Shown here piece after piece: positions 11,187 through 25,270 of a DNA stretch of 64,000 bases (the first letter of the stretch is position 1; every line of letters starts with the position of its first letter). Position numbers and translations under genes: made by a program. Below the pieces are notes generated by a model, which did no database searches, was not told the DNA's origin, and was given only the letters and a program-made list of their open reading frames with translations. The stretch comes from Rapana venosa (Eukaryota; Mollusca; Gastropoda; Neogastropoda; Muricidae): the NCBI GenBank assembly GCA_028751875.1, contig CM054154.1, positions 57,921,455 to 57,985,454 on the forward strand. Direction: 5' to 3'.

Positions 11187-14100
11187 TTCCATCCAATAAA
11201 CTGTGTGTCTATCAATAACTGTGTGTACATCCATAAAATGTGTGTGTCCATCCGATAATCCTGTGTGTCCAATCCATAAACTGTTGTGTGTGTGTGTCAT
11301 CCAATAAACTGTGTGTCCATCAAGAAACTGTGTGTACATCCAAAAACTGTGTGTGTCATCCAAATAACATCTGTGTCATCAATAGCTGTGTGTCCATCCA
11401 ATGAAATTATGTGCGTCCATCTATAAAATCGTATTTCCGTGTGTATCCATCTAATAAACTATGTGTGTTCATGCAATAAAACCTTGGATGTCCGATCGAA
11501 TTAACTGTGATTGTGTGTGTGTCCATCGAAAAACTTGCGTGTTTCCTCATAAACTGTGTGTCCATCAATAATCTGTGTGTGATATCCATCAATAAAACTT
11601 GTGTGTCAATCCAATTAACTGTGTGTCCATCCAATAAACTGTGGTGTCCATCCACCCAATAAATGCGTGTGTGTCTATCATATAAAACTGTGTGTTTCCA
11701 TCACTAAACTGTGTGTGTGTCTATTAATAAAACCATGTGTGTCCACCCAATAAATTGTGTTTTGTGTCTTCAATATATTCTGTGTCATTCCAATAGACTG
11801 TGCGTTTTTTTCGGATTATGTGATTTTTTGTGGTCCATCAATAAATGTGTGGATCCTCTAATAAACTTTTGTGTGTCCATTCCATTAATCTGGTGTGTCC
11901 ATTACAATAAATCTTGTGTGTTCATCTCATAAACTGTGGTGTCGCTCCTTCCAATAAACTGTGTTGTCCATCACAAAACTGGGTTCCATCCAATAAACTG
12001 TGTGTGTCCATCCAATAAACTGTGTGTATCCATCCAATATAAACTTGTGTGTTCATCCTTAACACCTGTGTGTTTCCATCTAATAAAATGAGTGTGTGTC
12101 CATCCAATAAACTGCATGTGTTTATCAAATAAACTGTGTGTCCATCCAATAAACTGTATGTGTCCATCCAATAATCTGTGTGCGCCCATTCAAGAAAACC
12201 TTCTGTGTTCATCCACTAAATTGAGGTGTGTCCATCCAAAAAACTGTGTGTTTGTCCATCCATATAATTGTGTGTCCATCCAATAAACTGTGTGGTCGAT
12301 CCATTAAACCTTTTTGTGTGTCCATCCAATAACTGGGGTGTGCCCAAACCATTAAACTGTGTGTGTGTATCCATCCAATAAACCCTTGTGTGTCCATCCA
12401 ATAAACTGTGTCCATCCAATAAACTGTGTGTGTCCATCCAATAAACTGTGTGTCCATCCAATAAACTGTGTATGTACTTCCAATAAACTGTGTGTGCCCA
12501 TCTAATTAATTGTGTGTGTCCATCCAATAAAATGTATGTCCATCCAATAAACTGTGTGTTCATCCAATTAACTGTGTGTGTCCATCCAATAAACATGGTG
12601 TGTCCATCCAATTAACTGTGTGTGTCCATCGAATAAACTGTGTGTGTGTCCATCCAATAAACTGTGTGTGCCCATCCAATAAACTGTGTGTCCATCCAAT
12701 AAACTGTGTATGTACTTCCAATAAACTGTGTGTGCCCATCTAATTAATTGTGTGTGTTCATCCAATAAAATGTATGTCCATCCAATAAACTGTATGTTTA
12801 TCCAATTAACTGTGTGTGCCCATCAAATAAACATGGTGTGTCCATCCAATTAACTGTGTGTGTAAATCGAATAAACTTTGTGTTTCCATGCAATAAACTG
12901 TGTGTGTCCCTACAATAAACCCTTGTGTGTCCATCCAATAAACCGTGTGTGTCCATCCAATGAAATATGTGTGTGTCCATCCAATAAACTGTTGTGTCTC
13001 CATCCAATAAACTGTGTGTGTCCATCCAATAAATCTTTGTGTATCCATCCAATAAACTGTGTGTGTGTCCATCTGATTAACTTTCTGTGTCGATCCATTA
13101 AACTGTGTGTGTCCATCCAATAAACTATGTGTGTGTCCATTGAATAATTTGTGTGTGTCCATCCAATAAACTGTGTGTGTCCATTTAATAAACCCTTGTG
13201 TGTCCATCCAAGAAACGGTGTGTCATCTAAAAAACTGTGTGTGTGTGTCCATCCAATAAACTGTGTGTGTCCATCCAATAAACTGTGTGTGTCAATCCAA
13301 TAAACTGTCTGAGTCCATCCAATAAACTGTGTGTCTATCCAATAAAGTGCGTGTGTCCATCCAATTACCTGTGTGTTTCCATTCAATAAACTGTGCGTGT
13401 TTATCCAATAAACTGCGTGTCCATCCAATAATCTGTGTGTGTCCATCCAATAAACCCTTGTGTGTCCATCCAATAAACTGTGTGTGTCCACCCAATAAAC
13501 TGTGCGTCTGTCCATCCAATAAACTGTGTGGGTGTGCATCAAATAAACTGTGTGTGTCCATCCAATAAACTGTGTGTGTATCCATCCAATAAACTTTGTG
13601 TGTGTCCATCCAATAAACTGTGTGTGTATCCATCCAATAAACTTTGTGTGTGTCCATCCAATAAGCCCTTATGTGTCCATCCAAGAAACTGTGTGTGTCC
13701 ATCCAATAATCTCTGTGTCCATCCAATAAACTAAGTGTATCTATCTAATAAACTTTGTGTGTCAATCCAATACATTGTGTGTATGGACATGCAATGAACT
13801 GTGTGAGTCCATCCAATAAACTTTGTATGCCCATCCAATAAACTGTGTGTCCATCCAATAAACTGTGTGGTGTCCATCCAATAAAGTGTGTGTCCATCCA
13901 ATAAACGGTGTGTCCATCCAATAAACTGTGTGTATCCATCCAATAAACTGTGTGTGTGTCCATCCAATAAACTGTGTGTGTCCATCCAATAAACTGTGTG
14001 TGTCCATCCAATAAACCCTTGCGTGTCCATCCAATAAACTGTGTGTGTCCATCCAATAAACCCTTGCGTGTCCATCTAATAAATTGTGTGTGTCCATCCA

Positions 14101-17100
14101 ATAAACTGTGTGTCCATTGAATAAACGGTGTGCCCATCCAATGAACCCTTGTGTGTCCATCCAATAAACTGTGTGTGTGTCTATCAAATAAACTGTGTGT
14201 GTGTATCTAACTAATAAACTTTGTGTGTCTAACCAATAAACTGTGGGTATGTGTCCAACCAATAAACTGTGTGTGTGTCCAACCAATAAACTGTGTGTCC
14301 ATCCAAAAAAGTGTGTGAGTGTCCATCGAAAAAAATGTAAGTGTCCATCAAAAAAACTGTGTGTTTCCATTCAATAATTTGTCGATCAAATAAACCCTTG
14401 TGTGTCAATCCAATAAACTGTATGTATGTCCATCCATAAACTGTGTGAGTCCATCCAATAAACTTTGTGTGGCAATCCAATAAACTGTGTGTCCATCCAT
14501 CAAACTGGTTGTCCATCTAATAAACTGTGTGTCCATCAAATGAACTGTGTGTGTCCATCTAATAATATTTGTGTCCATCCAATAAACTGTTTGCGTCCAT
14601 CTAAAAATGTGTGTGTCCATGCAATAAAACTTTGTTTGTCAATCCAAAAACTGTGTGTGTGTTCATCCAATAAACTGTGTGTGTGTTCATGCAACAAAGT
14701 GTGTGTGTGCCCATCAAATAAACTGTCTGTGTTTTTCCAATAAACTGTGTGTGTCCATCCAATAAACTGTGTGTGTCCATGAAATAAAATGTGTATCCTT
14801 GCAAAAAACTGTGCGTGTGACCATCCAATAAAACCTTGAGTGTCCATCCAATAAACTGTGTGTGTCCATCCAATAAACTGTGTGTGTGTCCATCCAATAA
14901 ACTGTGTGTGTGTCCATCCAATAAACTGTGTGTGTGTCCATCCAATACTCTGTGTGTGTGTGTGTCCATCCAATAAACTGTGTGTGTCCAACCAATAAAC
15001 TGTGTGTGTGTGTCCATCCAATAGACCCTTGTGTGTCCATCCAATAAATTCTGTGTCCATACAATAAACTGTGTGTATCCATCTAATTAACTTTGTGCGT
15101 CCATCCAATAAACTGTGTATCCATGTAATAAACTGTGTGTGTCCCTCCAATAAACTGTGTGTGTGTCCATCCAATAAACTGTGTTTGTCCATCAAATAAA
15201 CAGGGTGTGTCCATCCAATAAACTGTGTGTTTATCCAATAAACTGTGTGTGTGTCCATCCAATAAACTGTGTGTGTGTGTCCATCCAATAGACCCTTGTG
15301 TGTCCATCCAATAAATTATGTGTCCATACAATAAACTGTGTGTATACATTTAATTAACTTTGTGTGTCCATCCAATAAACTGTGTGTGTGTCTATCAAAT
15401 ACACCCTTGTGTGTCCACCCAATAAACTGTATGTATGTCCATCCAAAAAACTGCGTGAGTCCCTCCAATATACCCTGTATACCCACCCAATAAACTGTGT
15501 GTGTCCACTCAATAAACTGTGTTGTCCATGCAAAAAACTGTGTGTGTGTCCATCCAATAAACTGTGTGTCCATCTAGGAAACGGTGTGTCCATCCAATGA
15601 ACTGTGTGAGTCAATCCAAAAAAAATTGTGTCCATCCAATAAACTGTGTGTGTGTCCATCCAATAAACCGTGTGTCTGTCCATCCAATAAATTGTGTGTG
15701 TCCATCTAATAAACTTTGTGTGTCCATGCAATATACATTTGTGTGTCAATAAAAAAAGCACTGTGTGTGTGTCCGTCCAAAAAACTGTGTGTGTGTCCAT
15801 CAAATAATCCATTGTATGTTTATCCAATAAATTGTGTGTGTCCATCCAATAAACTCTGTGACCATCGAATAAACTGTGTGTATCCATCTAAAAAATTTTT
15901 GTGTGTCCATCCAATTAACTGTGTGTGTCCATCGAATAAACTGTTTGTGTATCCATCCAATAAACTATGTGTGTCTATCCATATAAACTGTGTGTGTCCA
16001 TCCAATAAACTGTGTCCATCCACTAAACTGTGTGTGTGTCCATCCAATAAACTGTGTGTGTCCATCCAATAAACTGTGTGTGTCCATCCAATAAACTGTC
16101 TGTGTGTCCATCCAATAATCTGTGTGTGTCCATCAAATGAACTGAGTGTCCATCCAGTAAACTGTGTGTATCCATCCAATAAACTATGTGTTTGTCCATC
16201 CAATGAAATGTGTGTGTCCATCCAATAAACTGTGTGTCCATCTAAAAAACTGTGTGTCCTTCCAATAAACTATGTGTGTGTCCATCAAATAAACTGTGTG
16301 TTTGTCCATCCATTAAACTGTGCGTGTTCATCCAATAAACCTTGTGTCCATCAAATAAACTGTGTGTGTCCATTGAATAAACTTAGTGTGTCCATCCAAT
16401 TAACTGTGTTTCAATCCAATAAACGGTGTGTGTCCATCCAAGAAACTGTGTGTGTGTCAATCAAATTAACTGTGTGTGTCCATCCAATAAACTGTGTGTG
16501 TTTCCATCCAATAAACCCGTGAGTGTCCATCCAATAAACTGTGTGTGTGTCCATCCAATAAACTGTGTGTGTCCACCCAATAAACTGTGTGTTTTTCCAT
16601 CCAATAGACCCTTGTGTATCCATCCAATAAACTGTGTGTCTCCATCTAATAAACTGTGTGTGTGTGTGTGTCCATCCATTAAACTGTGTGTGTCCATCTA
16701 ATAAACTGTGTGTGTGTCCAGTAAATAAACCATTGTGTGTCCATCCAATAAACTGTGTCTGTTTCCATCCAATAAACTGTGTGTGTCTAACCAATAAACT
16801 GTGTGTGTGTCAATCCAATAAACTGTGTGTACATCCAATAAACTGTCGATGTCCATCTAATAAACTGTGTGTGTCCATCCAAAAAACTGTGTATCCATCC
16901 AATAAACGGTGTGTCCATCCAATGAACTGTGTTTGTCTATCCAATAATCTTTGTGTCCCATCCAATACACTGTGGGCCCATCAAAAAAACTAATTGTGTC
17001 CATCCTATAAACTTTGTGTGTGTGTCCATCGGATAAACTGTGTGTGGCCATCCAATAAACTGTGTGTGTCCATCGAATAAACTGTGTGTGTCATCCAATA

Positions 17101-20100
17101 AATTGTGTTGGTCTATCCAATAAACTGTGTGTGTGGCCATCCAATAAACTGTGTGTGTGTCCATCCAAGAACCTGTGTTCGTATGTCCATCCAATAAACT
17201 GTGTGTGTTTGTGTGTCCGTCCAATAAACTTTGTGTGTCCATCCAATAAACCATTGTGTGTCCATCCAATGAACTGTGTGTATGTCCATCCAATAAAGTG
17301 TGTGTGTCTTTCCAATAAACTGTGTGAGTACATCCAATAACATTTTTGTGTCCATCCAATAAACTGTGTGTGTGTCAATCGAAAAAACTGTATGTGTGTC
17401 CATCCTATACCCTGTATGTGTCCATCCAATAAACTGTGTGTGTGTCCATCCAATAAACTGTATGTGTCCATTCAGTAAACTGTGTGTGTCCATTCAATAA
17501 ACTGTGTGTGTCCATCCAATAAACTGTGTGTGTCCATTCAATAAACTGTGTGTGTCCATCCAATAATATGTGTGTGTATCCATCAAATAAACTGTGTTTG
17601 TCCATCCAATAAATTATTGTGTGTCCATCCAATGAACTGTATGTATGTCCATCCAATAAACTGTATGTGCCCATCCAATAATCTGTGTGTGTCCATCCAA
17701 TAAACTGTGTGTCCATCCAATAACTTGTGTGTGTGTCCATCCAATAAACTGTGTGTCCATCCAATAAACTGTGTGTCCATCCAATAAACTGTGTGTCTTT
17801 CCAATAAACTGCGTGCGTCCATCCAATAACCTGTGTATGATTCCATCCAATAAACTTTGTGTGTCTATCCAATAAAATGTGTGTGTGCATACAATAAACT
17901 GTGTGAGGATCCAAATCCAAAAAATCTGTGTTTTGCCCATCCATAAACTGTGCGTCCCTCAATTTTAAACTGTGTGTGCCCATCCAATAAATGTGTGTGT
18001 CCTATCCAATAACTGTGTGTGTGTCCATCCAAAAACTGTATGTGTGTCCATCCAAAAAAACTGTGGGGTGTGCCCAATCCAATAAACTGTGTGTGTCCAT
18101 CCAATAAGCCCCTGTGTGTCCGTCCAATAAACCATAGTGTGTCCATCCAAGAAACTGTTTGTGTATATGCAATAAAATGTGTGTGTGTCCATCCAATAAA
18201 CTGTGTGTGTCCATCCAATAAACTGTGTGTCCATCAAATAAACTGTGAGTGTGTCCATCAAATAAACTGTGTGTGTCCGTCCAATAAACTGTGTGTCCAT
18301 CCAATAAACTGTGTGTGTGTGTCCATCCAATAAACTGTGTCTGTATCCATCCAATAAACCCTTGTGTGCCCTTTCCAATTAAATGTGGTGTCAATCAATA
18401 AATTGTGTGTGTCTTTCCAATAAACGTATATGTGAATCAAAAAAACTGCGTGTCCTTTCCAAAAAACTGGGGTTTGGCCCTCCCATAAATTTTTGTGTCC
18501 ATTCAATGAACTGTGTGTCCATTTAATAAACTGCGGTCCACCCAATAAACTGTTTTTCCATCGAAAAAACTGTGTGTGTCCATCTAAAAAACTGTGTGTG
18601 TCCATCAAATATACTGTACATGTGTCCATCCAATAAACTGTGTGTTTGTCCATCCAATAAACCCTTGTGTGTCGATCCAAAAATCTGTGTTGTTCATCCA
18701 TGGGCTGTGTTTTCCCAACAATAAACGGGTTGTTATCCATCCAATAAACTGTGTGTCCAAAAAAAGTGTCTATGCAATTAAAACTGCGTGTGCCCAAATC
18801 TAAAGCTATGTGTGTGTCAATCCAATAAACTTGTTTTTGTCAATCCAATAAAACGTGTGTGTTTGTGTGTCCGTCAAAACTTTGTGTGTCCATCCAATAA
18901 ACCTTGTGTGTCCATCAGAAATGTGTGTGTCCATCCAATAAATGTGTGTGTCTTTCAATTTAAACTGTGTGAGTACATCCAATAACATTTTGTGTCCATC
19001 CATTAAATGGTTGTTGTCAATCGAAAAACTTGTGGTGTCCACCCCAAAAAAATGGTGTGTGTGTCCATCCAATAAACTGGTGGTGTGTCCATCCAAAAAC
19101 TGTGTGGGTTTCAATCATAAACCCTGTGTGTTTGTGTCCCATTCAATAAACTGTGGTGTAGTCCATCAATAAAGTGTGTGTGGTCACCCAAATAAATGTG
19201 TGTGTCCTTTCCAAAAAAACCTTGTGTGCCATCCATTACCCTTGTGTGCATATCCAATAAAACTGCGTGTTATTTAACTGTGGGGCCCAAAAAAATAAAA
19301 CTGTGTGTGTCAATCGAATGAACTTGGGTGTGTCCATCCATTTAACTGGTTGGTCCATCCAAAAACTGGGTGTGTCTCCATAAACTGTGTGGTACATCCA
19401 ATAAACCCTTCTGGGGTCCATCTAAACGAACTTGTGGGGTTCCATCCAATAACCTGTGTGTGTCCTTCTAATCAATGTGTACCCTACCCTATAAACTCTG
19501 TTCCATCAATTAACTGTGTTTGTCCATTCAATCAACCTTTGGGTGTGTCTATTCTAAACCCTTGTGTGTCCATCCAATAAACCCTCGTGTGTCCATCCAT
19601 TAAACCCTTGTGTGTCCATCCAATAAACTGTGTATATGCAATAAAATGTGTGTGCGTCCATCCAATAAACTGTGTGTGTATCCATCCAATAAACCCTTGT
19701 GTCCCCAAATTCAATAAAACTGTGTGTGTCAACCCAAGAAACTTTTGTGTCCTCCAATAAACGTTGTGTCATCTTAATCTTCCATCCAAAAAACGCTTTG
19801 GCTTCAAAAAATGTGTGTGTCCATTCAATAACTGTGTGTTCATCCAATTAACTTTGTGAGTCAATCCAATAAACTGTGTGTGTCTCCATTCAATAAACTG
19901 TGTGTGTCCATCCAATAAACAGTATGTGTCCATCTAATAAACTGCGTTTCCATCCAATAAACTGCGTTTGGCCTTCCAAAAAATTGTGTGTGTCCATTCA
20001 ATAAACTGTGTGTCCATCCAATTAACTTTGTGAGTCAATCCAATAAACTGTGTGTGTCCATTCAATAAACTGTGTGTGTCGATCCAATAAACTGTGTGTC

Positions 20101-23100
20101 CATCCATAAGCTGTGTGTCTATCGAAAAAACTATGTGTGTCCACTAATAAACGTGTGTGTCACAATAACTGTATGTGTCCATCCAAAAACTGGTGTGTTT
20201 TTTCCACCCAAATTTAAACCCTTGTGTGTCCATTCAATAATCTGTGTTGTTCATCCAATAAATGTGTGTGGTGCCCACCAAAAAACTGGGAACCCCATCC
20301 ATAACTGTGTCCAACCAAAAAACTGTGTCCATGCTTTAAAAAACTGCGTGTTTTCATCCAAAAAACTATGTGTGTTTCTTGCAATAAACTGTGTGGGGCC
20401 CATCAATAAACTGTTGTGTGTCCATCCAATAAACCCTTGTGTCCATCCAATAAACTGTCTGGTGCCCCATCCAATAAACTGTGTATGTGTCCATACAATT
20501 TAAACCTGTGGTGTTTCCATCCAATAAACTGTGTTGTCCAACCAATAACTGTTGTCTACCAATAAACGGTGTGTGCATCCATAAACTGTGTGTGTGTCCA
20601 TACAATAAGCTGTGTGGGTTCCCACCAATAAACTGTGTGTTTTCCATCGAATAAACCTTGTGTGTCCTCCATTAAATCCTTTTGTGTCTATCCAATCAAC
20701 TGTGTGTCCCTCCAATAAACTGTGTGTGTTGATCTAATAAACTGTGTGTGTCAATCCAATAAACTGTGTGTGTGTCCATCCAATAAACCCTTTTGTGCCC
20801 ATCCAATAACCTTGTGTGGTCCATTAATAAACTTATGTGCCCACCAATAAACTGTGTGTATTCCATTAATAAAGTTGTGTGAATCCAATAAACTGTGTGT
20901 CCTTTTCCCAAAAACTGTTGTGTTCCATCCATAAAGTGTGTGTGCCGATCCAATAAACTGTGTGTCCATCATAAACTGTGGTCAAAAAAAACTGTGTCAT
21001 TAATTAATTGTGTGTGTTCATCCAAAAAAAGAGTGTGTTTTCATCCAAATTAAACGTTTTCTGTGTCCATCCAATAATGTTTTGTGTCTAACAATAAAAT
21101 GTGCGTGTCTATCCAATAAACTGTGTTTGTCCATCCAATAACTGTTTTGTGTGTGTCCATTAATAAACTTTGTGTCCATTCAATAACCTGTGTGTGTGTG
21201 TCCATCCAAAAAACTGTGTGTGTGTCCATCCAAAAAACTGTGTGTGTGTCCATCCAATAAACTGTGTGTGTGTTCATCCAATAAACTGTGTGTGTCCTTC
21301 CAAAAAACTGTGTGTGTGTGTCCATCCATTAAAAATGTATGTGTGTCTTTCCAATAAACTGTGTTTGTCAATCCAAACAACTGTGTTTGTCAATCCAATA
21401 AATTTGTGTGTCCATCCAATAAACTGTTTGTCCATCAATAAATGGTGTGTCCCCCAATAACTGTGTGCCCAAATCCAAAAAACTGGGGTGAGTCCATCAA
21501 ATAAATGTGTGTGTCCATCCAATAAACTGGGGTGTCCATCCAATAAAATGTGTGTATTCCATCCAATAAACTGTTTGTGTGTCCATCCAATAAACTGTGT
21601 GTGTCCATCCAATAAACTGTGTGTCCATCCAATAAACTGTGTGTCCATCCAATAAACTGTGTGTCCATCCAATAACCTGTGTGTATCCATCTAATAAACC
21701 TTGTGTGTCCATCCAATAAACTATGTGTGTGTCCATGCCATAAACTGTGTGTGTGTCCATGCAATAAACTGTGCGTGTCCATCATAATTGTGTTGTGTCA
21801 ATCCAAATTTTGTTTGTGTATCACCCAATAAACTCGGTGTGTGTCCCCCAATAAATGTATGGCCATCAAATAAACTCTGTGTGTCAATAAAAATAAACTT
21901 GTGTGTCCATCCATTTAACTGTGTGTCCATCCAATAAAATGTCTGTGTCCATCCAATAAACTGTGTTTGTCCATCCAATAAACCCTTCTGTGACCATCTA
22001 ATAAACCGTGTGTGTCCATCTAATAAATTGTGTGTGTCCATCCAATAAACTGTGTATGCCCTTCCAATAAACTGTGTGTGTCCATCCAATCAACCCTTGT
22101 GTGTCCACCCAATAAACCCTTGTATGTCCATCCAATAAAATGTTTGTGTATATGCAATAAACTGTGTGCGTCCATCTAATAAACTTTGTGTGTCCATAAA
22201 AAAAACTGCGTATGTGTCCATCCAATAAACTGTGTGTTTGTCCATCCAATAAACCCTTGTGTGTCCATCCAATAATCTTTGTTTGTGCATACAATAAACT
22301 GAGTGTGTCCAACAAATTTAAAACTGGTTTACCATCCAATAAACTGTGTGCCCCAACCAATAAAATGTGTGTCCATCCTAAACTGTGTGTGTGTCATCCA
22401 AAAAAACCCTTGTGTGTTAAATTCCAATAAACGGGTGTGTGTGGCTATCCAATAAACTTGTGTTTCCATCAATAACTTGTGTCCATCCAAATAACATGTT
22501 TTGTCCATCCAATAACTGTTGTGGTTCCATCCAAAAACTTTGTATGTCAATCTAATAAACCTTGGTTGTCCATCCAATAAACTGTCTGTGTGTCCATCCA
22601 ATAAACTCTGTGTGTGTGGGTCCATCAAAAATGTGTGTGTCCAACCAATAAATGTGTGTGTACCATCCAAAAACAAACTGGTCCAAAAAAATGGGCTTGT
22701 CCATCCAATAAACTGTGTGTGCTACCCAATACATGTGTGTCTCCATGCAATAAACTGTGTATGTGTCCATGCAATAAATTGTTTGTCTACCTAATAAACG
22801 GTGTGTGTCCATCCAATAAACTGTGTGTGTGTCCATACAATAAACCGTGTGTGTGTGTCCATCCAATAAACTGTGTGTGTGTCCATACAATAAACCGTGT
22901 GTGTGTGTCCATCCAATAAACTGTGTGTGTGTCCATCCAATAAACTGTGTGTGTGTCCACCCAATAAACTGTGTGTGTGTCCACCCAAAAAAACTTTTTG
23001 TGTGTCCATCCAATAAACTGTGGGTGTGTCCATCAAAAAACTGTGTGTGTGTCCATCTAATAAACTGTGTGTGTGTCCTTTCTAATAAACTGTGTGTGTA

Positions 23101-23846
23101 TCCATAAATGTTTTGTTTTCCATCTAATAAACTGTGTGTGTGTCCACCCAATAAACTGTGTGTGTGTTCCATAAATAAAACTGGTGTGTGTCCATCCAAT
23201 AAACTGTGTGTGTGTCCATCTAATAAACTGTGTGTGTTACAAAAACTGTGTGGTCCATCCAATAAACTGTGTGTGTGTCCATCTAATAAAACTGTGTGTG
23301 TGTCCATCTAATAAACTGTGGTGTTCCATCCATAAACGGGTGTGGTTCCATCTAATAAACTGTGTGTGTGTCCATCAATAAACTGTGTGTGTGTCCATCT
23401 AATAATGTGTTGTGCCCATCCAAAAACTGGTGTTCCACCCAATAAACTGTGTGTGTCTATCCAAAACCTGTGTGTGTCCATCCAATAAACTGTGTGTGTG
23501 TCCAATCTAATAAACTGTGTGTGTGTCTATCCAATAAACTGTGTGTGTCCATCTAATAAACTGTGTGTGTCTATCCAATAAACTGTGTGTGTCCATCCAA
23601 TAAACTGTGTGTGTGTCTATCCAATAAACTTTGTGTGTCTACCCAATAAACCTTGTGTGTCTATCCAAATAACCCTTGGGGTGTCTATCCAATAACCCTT
23701 GTGTGTCTACCCAAAAAATAAAAACTGGTGTGTGTCTATCCAATAAATGTGTGTGCCCATCCAAATAAACTGTGTGTCCATCCAATAAACGGGTGTGTCC
23801 ATCCAATAAAGATTGTGTGTTATCCAATAAACTCTATAGGGATACC
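11187..23846 (+). repeat. 12.7-kb minisatellite, 20-24 bp unit with AATAAA and TG tract
   Basis: The unit core is TCCATCCAATAAACTGTGTG, extended by extra TG dinucleotides to 22 or 24 bp. A common variant has AAACCCTTGTGTG and another begins TCTATC or TCCATCTA. There are roughly 550-600 units. Higher-order duplication is visible: a block with the rare unit TATGTACTTC recurs after 238 bp (12471 and 12709). The minus strand lacks stops in all three frames of the unit, so long spurious frames rich in YWMDTH, FIGWTH and LLDGHT appear and should be ignored. Units are regular to about 18.3 kb and become ragged, with homopolymer-type indels, from there to 23.8 kb. The array begins about 100 bp from the splice acceptor of the transmembrane exon, so it probably lies in that gene's intron. 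Confidence 0.95.
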
Positions 23847-24364
23847 AGTACACTTAAAACAGACATCATAAAGACTACGTGATAATTTAGAATTGTGTGT
23901 ATAGTGAATTCTGACGCAATATAATTATCAGTATACCTCTATCAACGTCAAAATGAGAGTTTTCTGATAGTAAACAAAACAATGCATCCTTTGCAAAAAC
24001 GATATGACCCCTTTTATATAATGAACACGATAAAAGATTTGTTTTTATTCCTTTAGTATACTCTGAATGTTCCTTCTTTATCCAACAAACAATCATCATG
24101 ACCTTCTTTCGTTTATGAACGGAATGTCTAGCTGGCTTACAAGACTCTGTAGAATTAAAAGAAATAAACCCAAAAAAGTATATTAAACTGTAAATTTCCC
24201 AAAAAGCTCCCATACACTATCTGGTATTAACATCATAAGTAACAAAACAATGTGTTGTCATTTATCTTTGACACCATTCCCTTTTACATTAGAGGCATGA
24301 TTATGAAAAATGACAAAAGGTTTATTGTGTAAACAAGATGTCCATTCACAAGGGGACCGTAGGA
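23847..24364. other. unique spacer of the duplicated block, copy A
   Basis: AT-rich sequence starting with GGATACCAGTACACTTAAAA. It corresponds to 43049-43578 in copy B. A minus-strand frame of about 108 codons here is broken in copy B and has no known motif, so I do not call a gene. Confidence 0.6.
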
Positions 24365-24388
24365 GGGGGGGGGGGGGGGGGGGGGGGG
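24365..24388 (+). repeat. 24-nt poly-G run, copy A
   Basis: The run has 24 G here and 19 G in copy B (43579-43597), a length difference expected for slippage or sequencing error. Confidence 0.85.
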
Positions 24389-24504
24389 CCCTTTAAAAAA
24401 TTTTAATATCATATACTGAGAACTTCATTAATTTCAGCCCAAACAGTCATCATTTGGGATGGGATTCCATAACATGGTTACAGGAGAAATTCAGATCTTT
24501 TATG

Positions 24505-24632
24505 ACATTGAGAGAAAAAAGAGAGAGAAAAGAGAGAGAGGAGAGAGAAGAGAGGAGAGAGAGGAGAGAGGAGAGAGAGAGAGAGGGGGAGAGAGAGAGA
24601 GAAGAGGAGAGAGGAGAAAGAGAGTCAATGAA
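24505..24632 (+). repeat. (GA)n microsatellite, copy A
   Basis: Irregular GAGAGA/GAGGA tract. The matching tract in copy B is longer and more regular. Confidence 0.9.
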
Positions 24633-24734
24633 TTTCAAAGTTAAGGGCACCGACCTGTAACACACATGCACAAACATTTCACACGCCCCCCTATCCTATA
24701 AGAACTTGGGTTCAAACAGACAGAGGGAGGGAGG

Positions 24735-24832
24735 GAGAGACAGACAGACGACAGCACACACCACCCACACACACACACACACACACACAACACACCACAC
24801 ACACACACACACCACACACAACACACACACAT
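24735..24832 (+). repeat. (CA)n microsatellite, copy A
   Basis: ACAGACAGACG leads into CACACA runs interrupted by AACACACC units. It matches 43930-44026 in copy B. Confidence 0.9.
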
Positions 24833-24889
24833 ACAAGAGGGTTACCACTTATTAAAACAAACATCATGAAGAAAGGTTCAGAAAAGTAT

Positions 24890-25270
24890 CACCCAAAAAA
24901 ATAGATTTTTAAATAGATCTGTAATCAATACCGACAATGTAGGGTCGGTGAACCATTCTAAGACCGGCACAAATATTTTCACAGCAAGAAGAGTAAACAG
25001 CTTTATTTATAGAATAAAACTTAATGCATTCATTACCAAATTCAGCAGAAACGATAAATGTCTGTGTGGTGAGAATATCACTAATACTCATTAATATTTG
25101 AATGCAGGCGAACAAAAGCTTTTTTACCCCGTTTTTGAAACTCCCTCAGTTGCATATTCAATAACATGAATTTGGTATTTAACATTGCGAAAGGTCTCGG
25201 CACAGTCCTATAGGACATTTGTTATAACCTCATTAAGTTTTAAAGATTGGTTTTGCTTGTTTGTTGTTTG
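24890..25270 (+). mobile_element. I-like LINE, 3' fragment, copy A
   Basis: The conceptual translation includes the terminal cysteine motif region NDKCLCGENITNTH, better preserved in copy B at 44100-44460. It resembles the end of the minus-strand RNase H-bearing LINE at 61.4 kb (CICGENLTNDHILL). The copy is interrupted by small indels. Confidence 0.65.

Noticed and set aside
11139..23827. Many open frames of 60-250 codons rich in YWMDTH, FIGWTH, LLDGHT (minus) or CVHPINCVCPSNK (plus)
   Set aside because: They are translations of the AATAAA/TG minisatellite in every frame, change frame whenever a TG is gained or lost, and have no start context or family.
11187..23846. CRISPR array
   Set aside because: The repeats are directly tandem with no unique spacers, and the sequence is eukaryotic.
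23887..24213. 108-codon minus-strand frame with SFNSTESCKPARHSVHKRKK
   Set aside because: Broken in the cleaner copy at 43.1-43.4 kb and without a recognisable motif.
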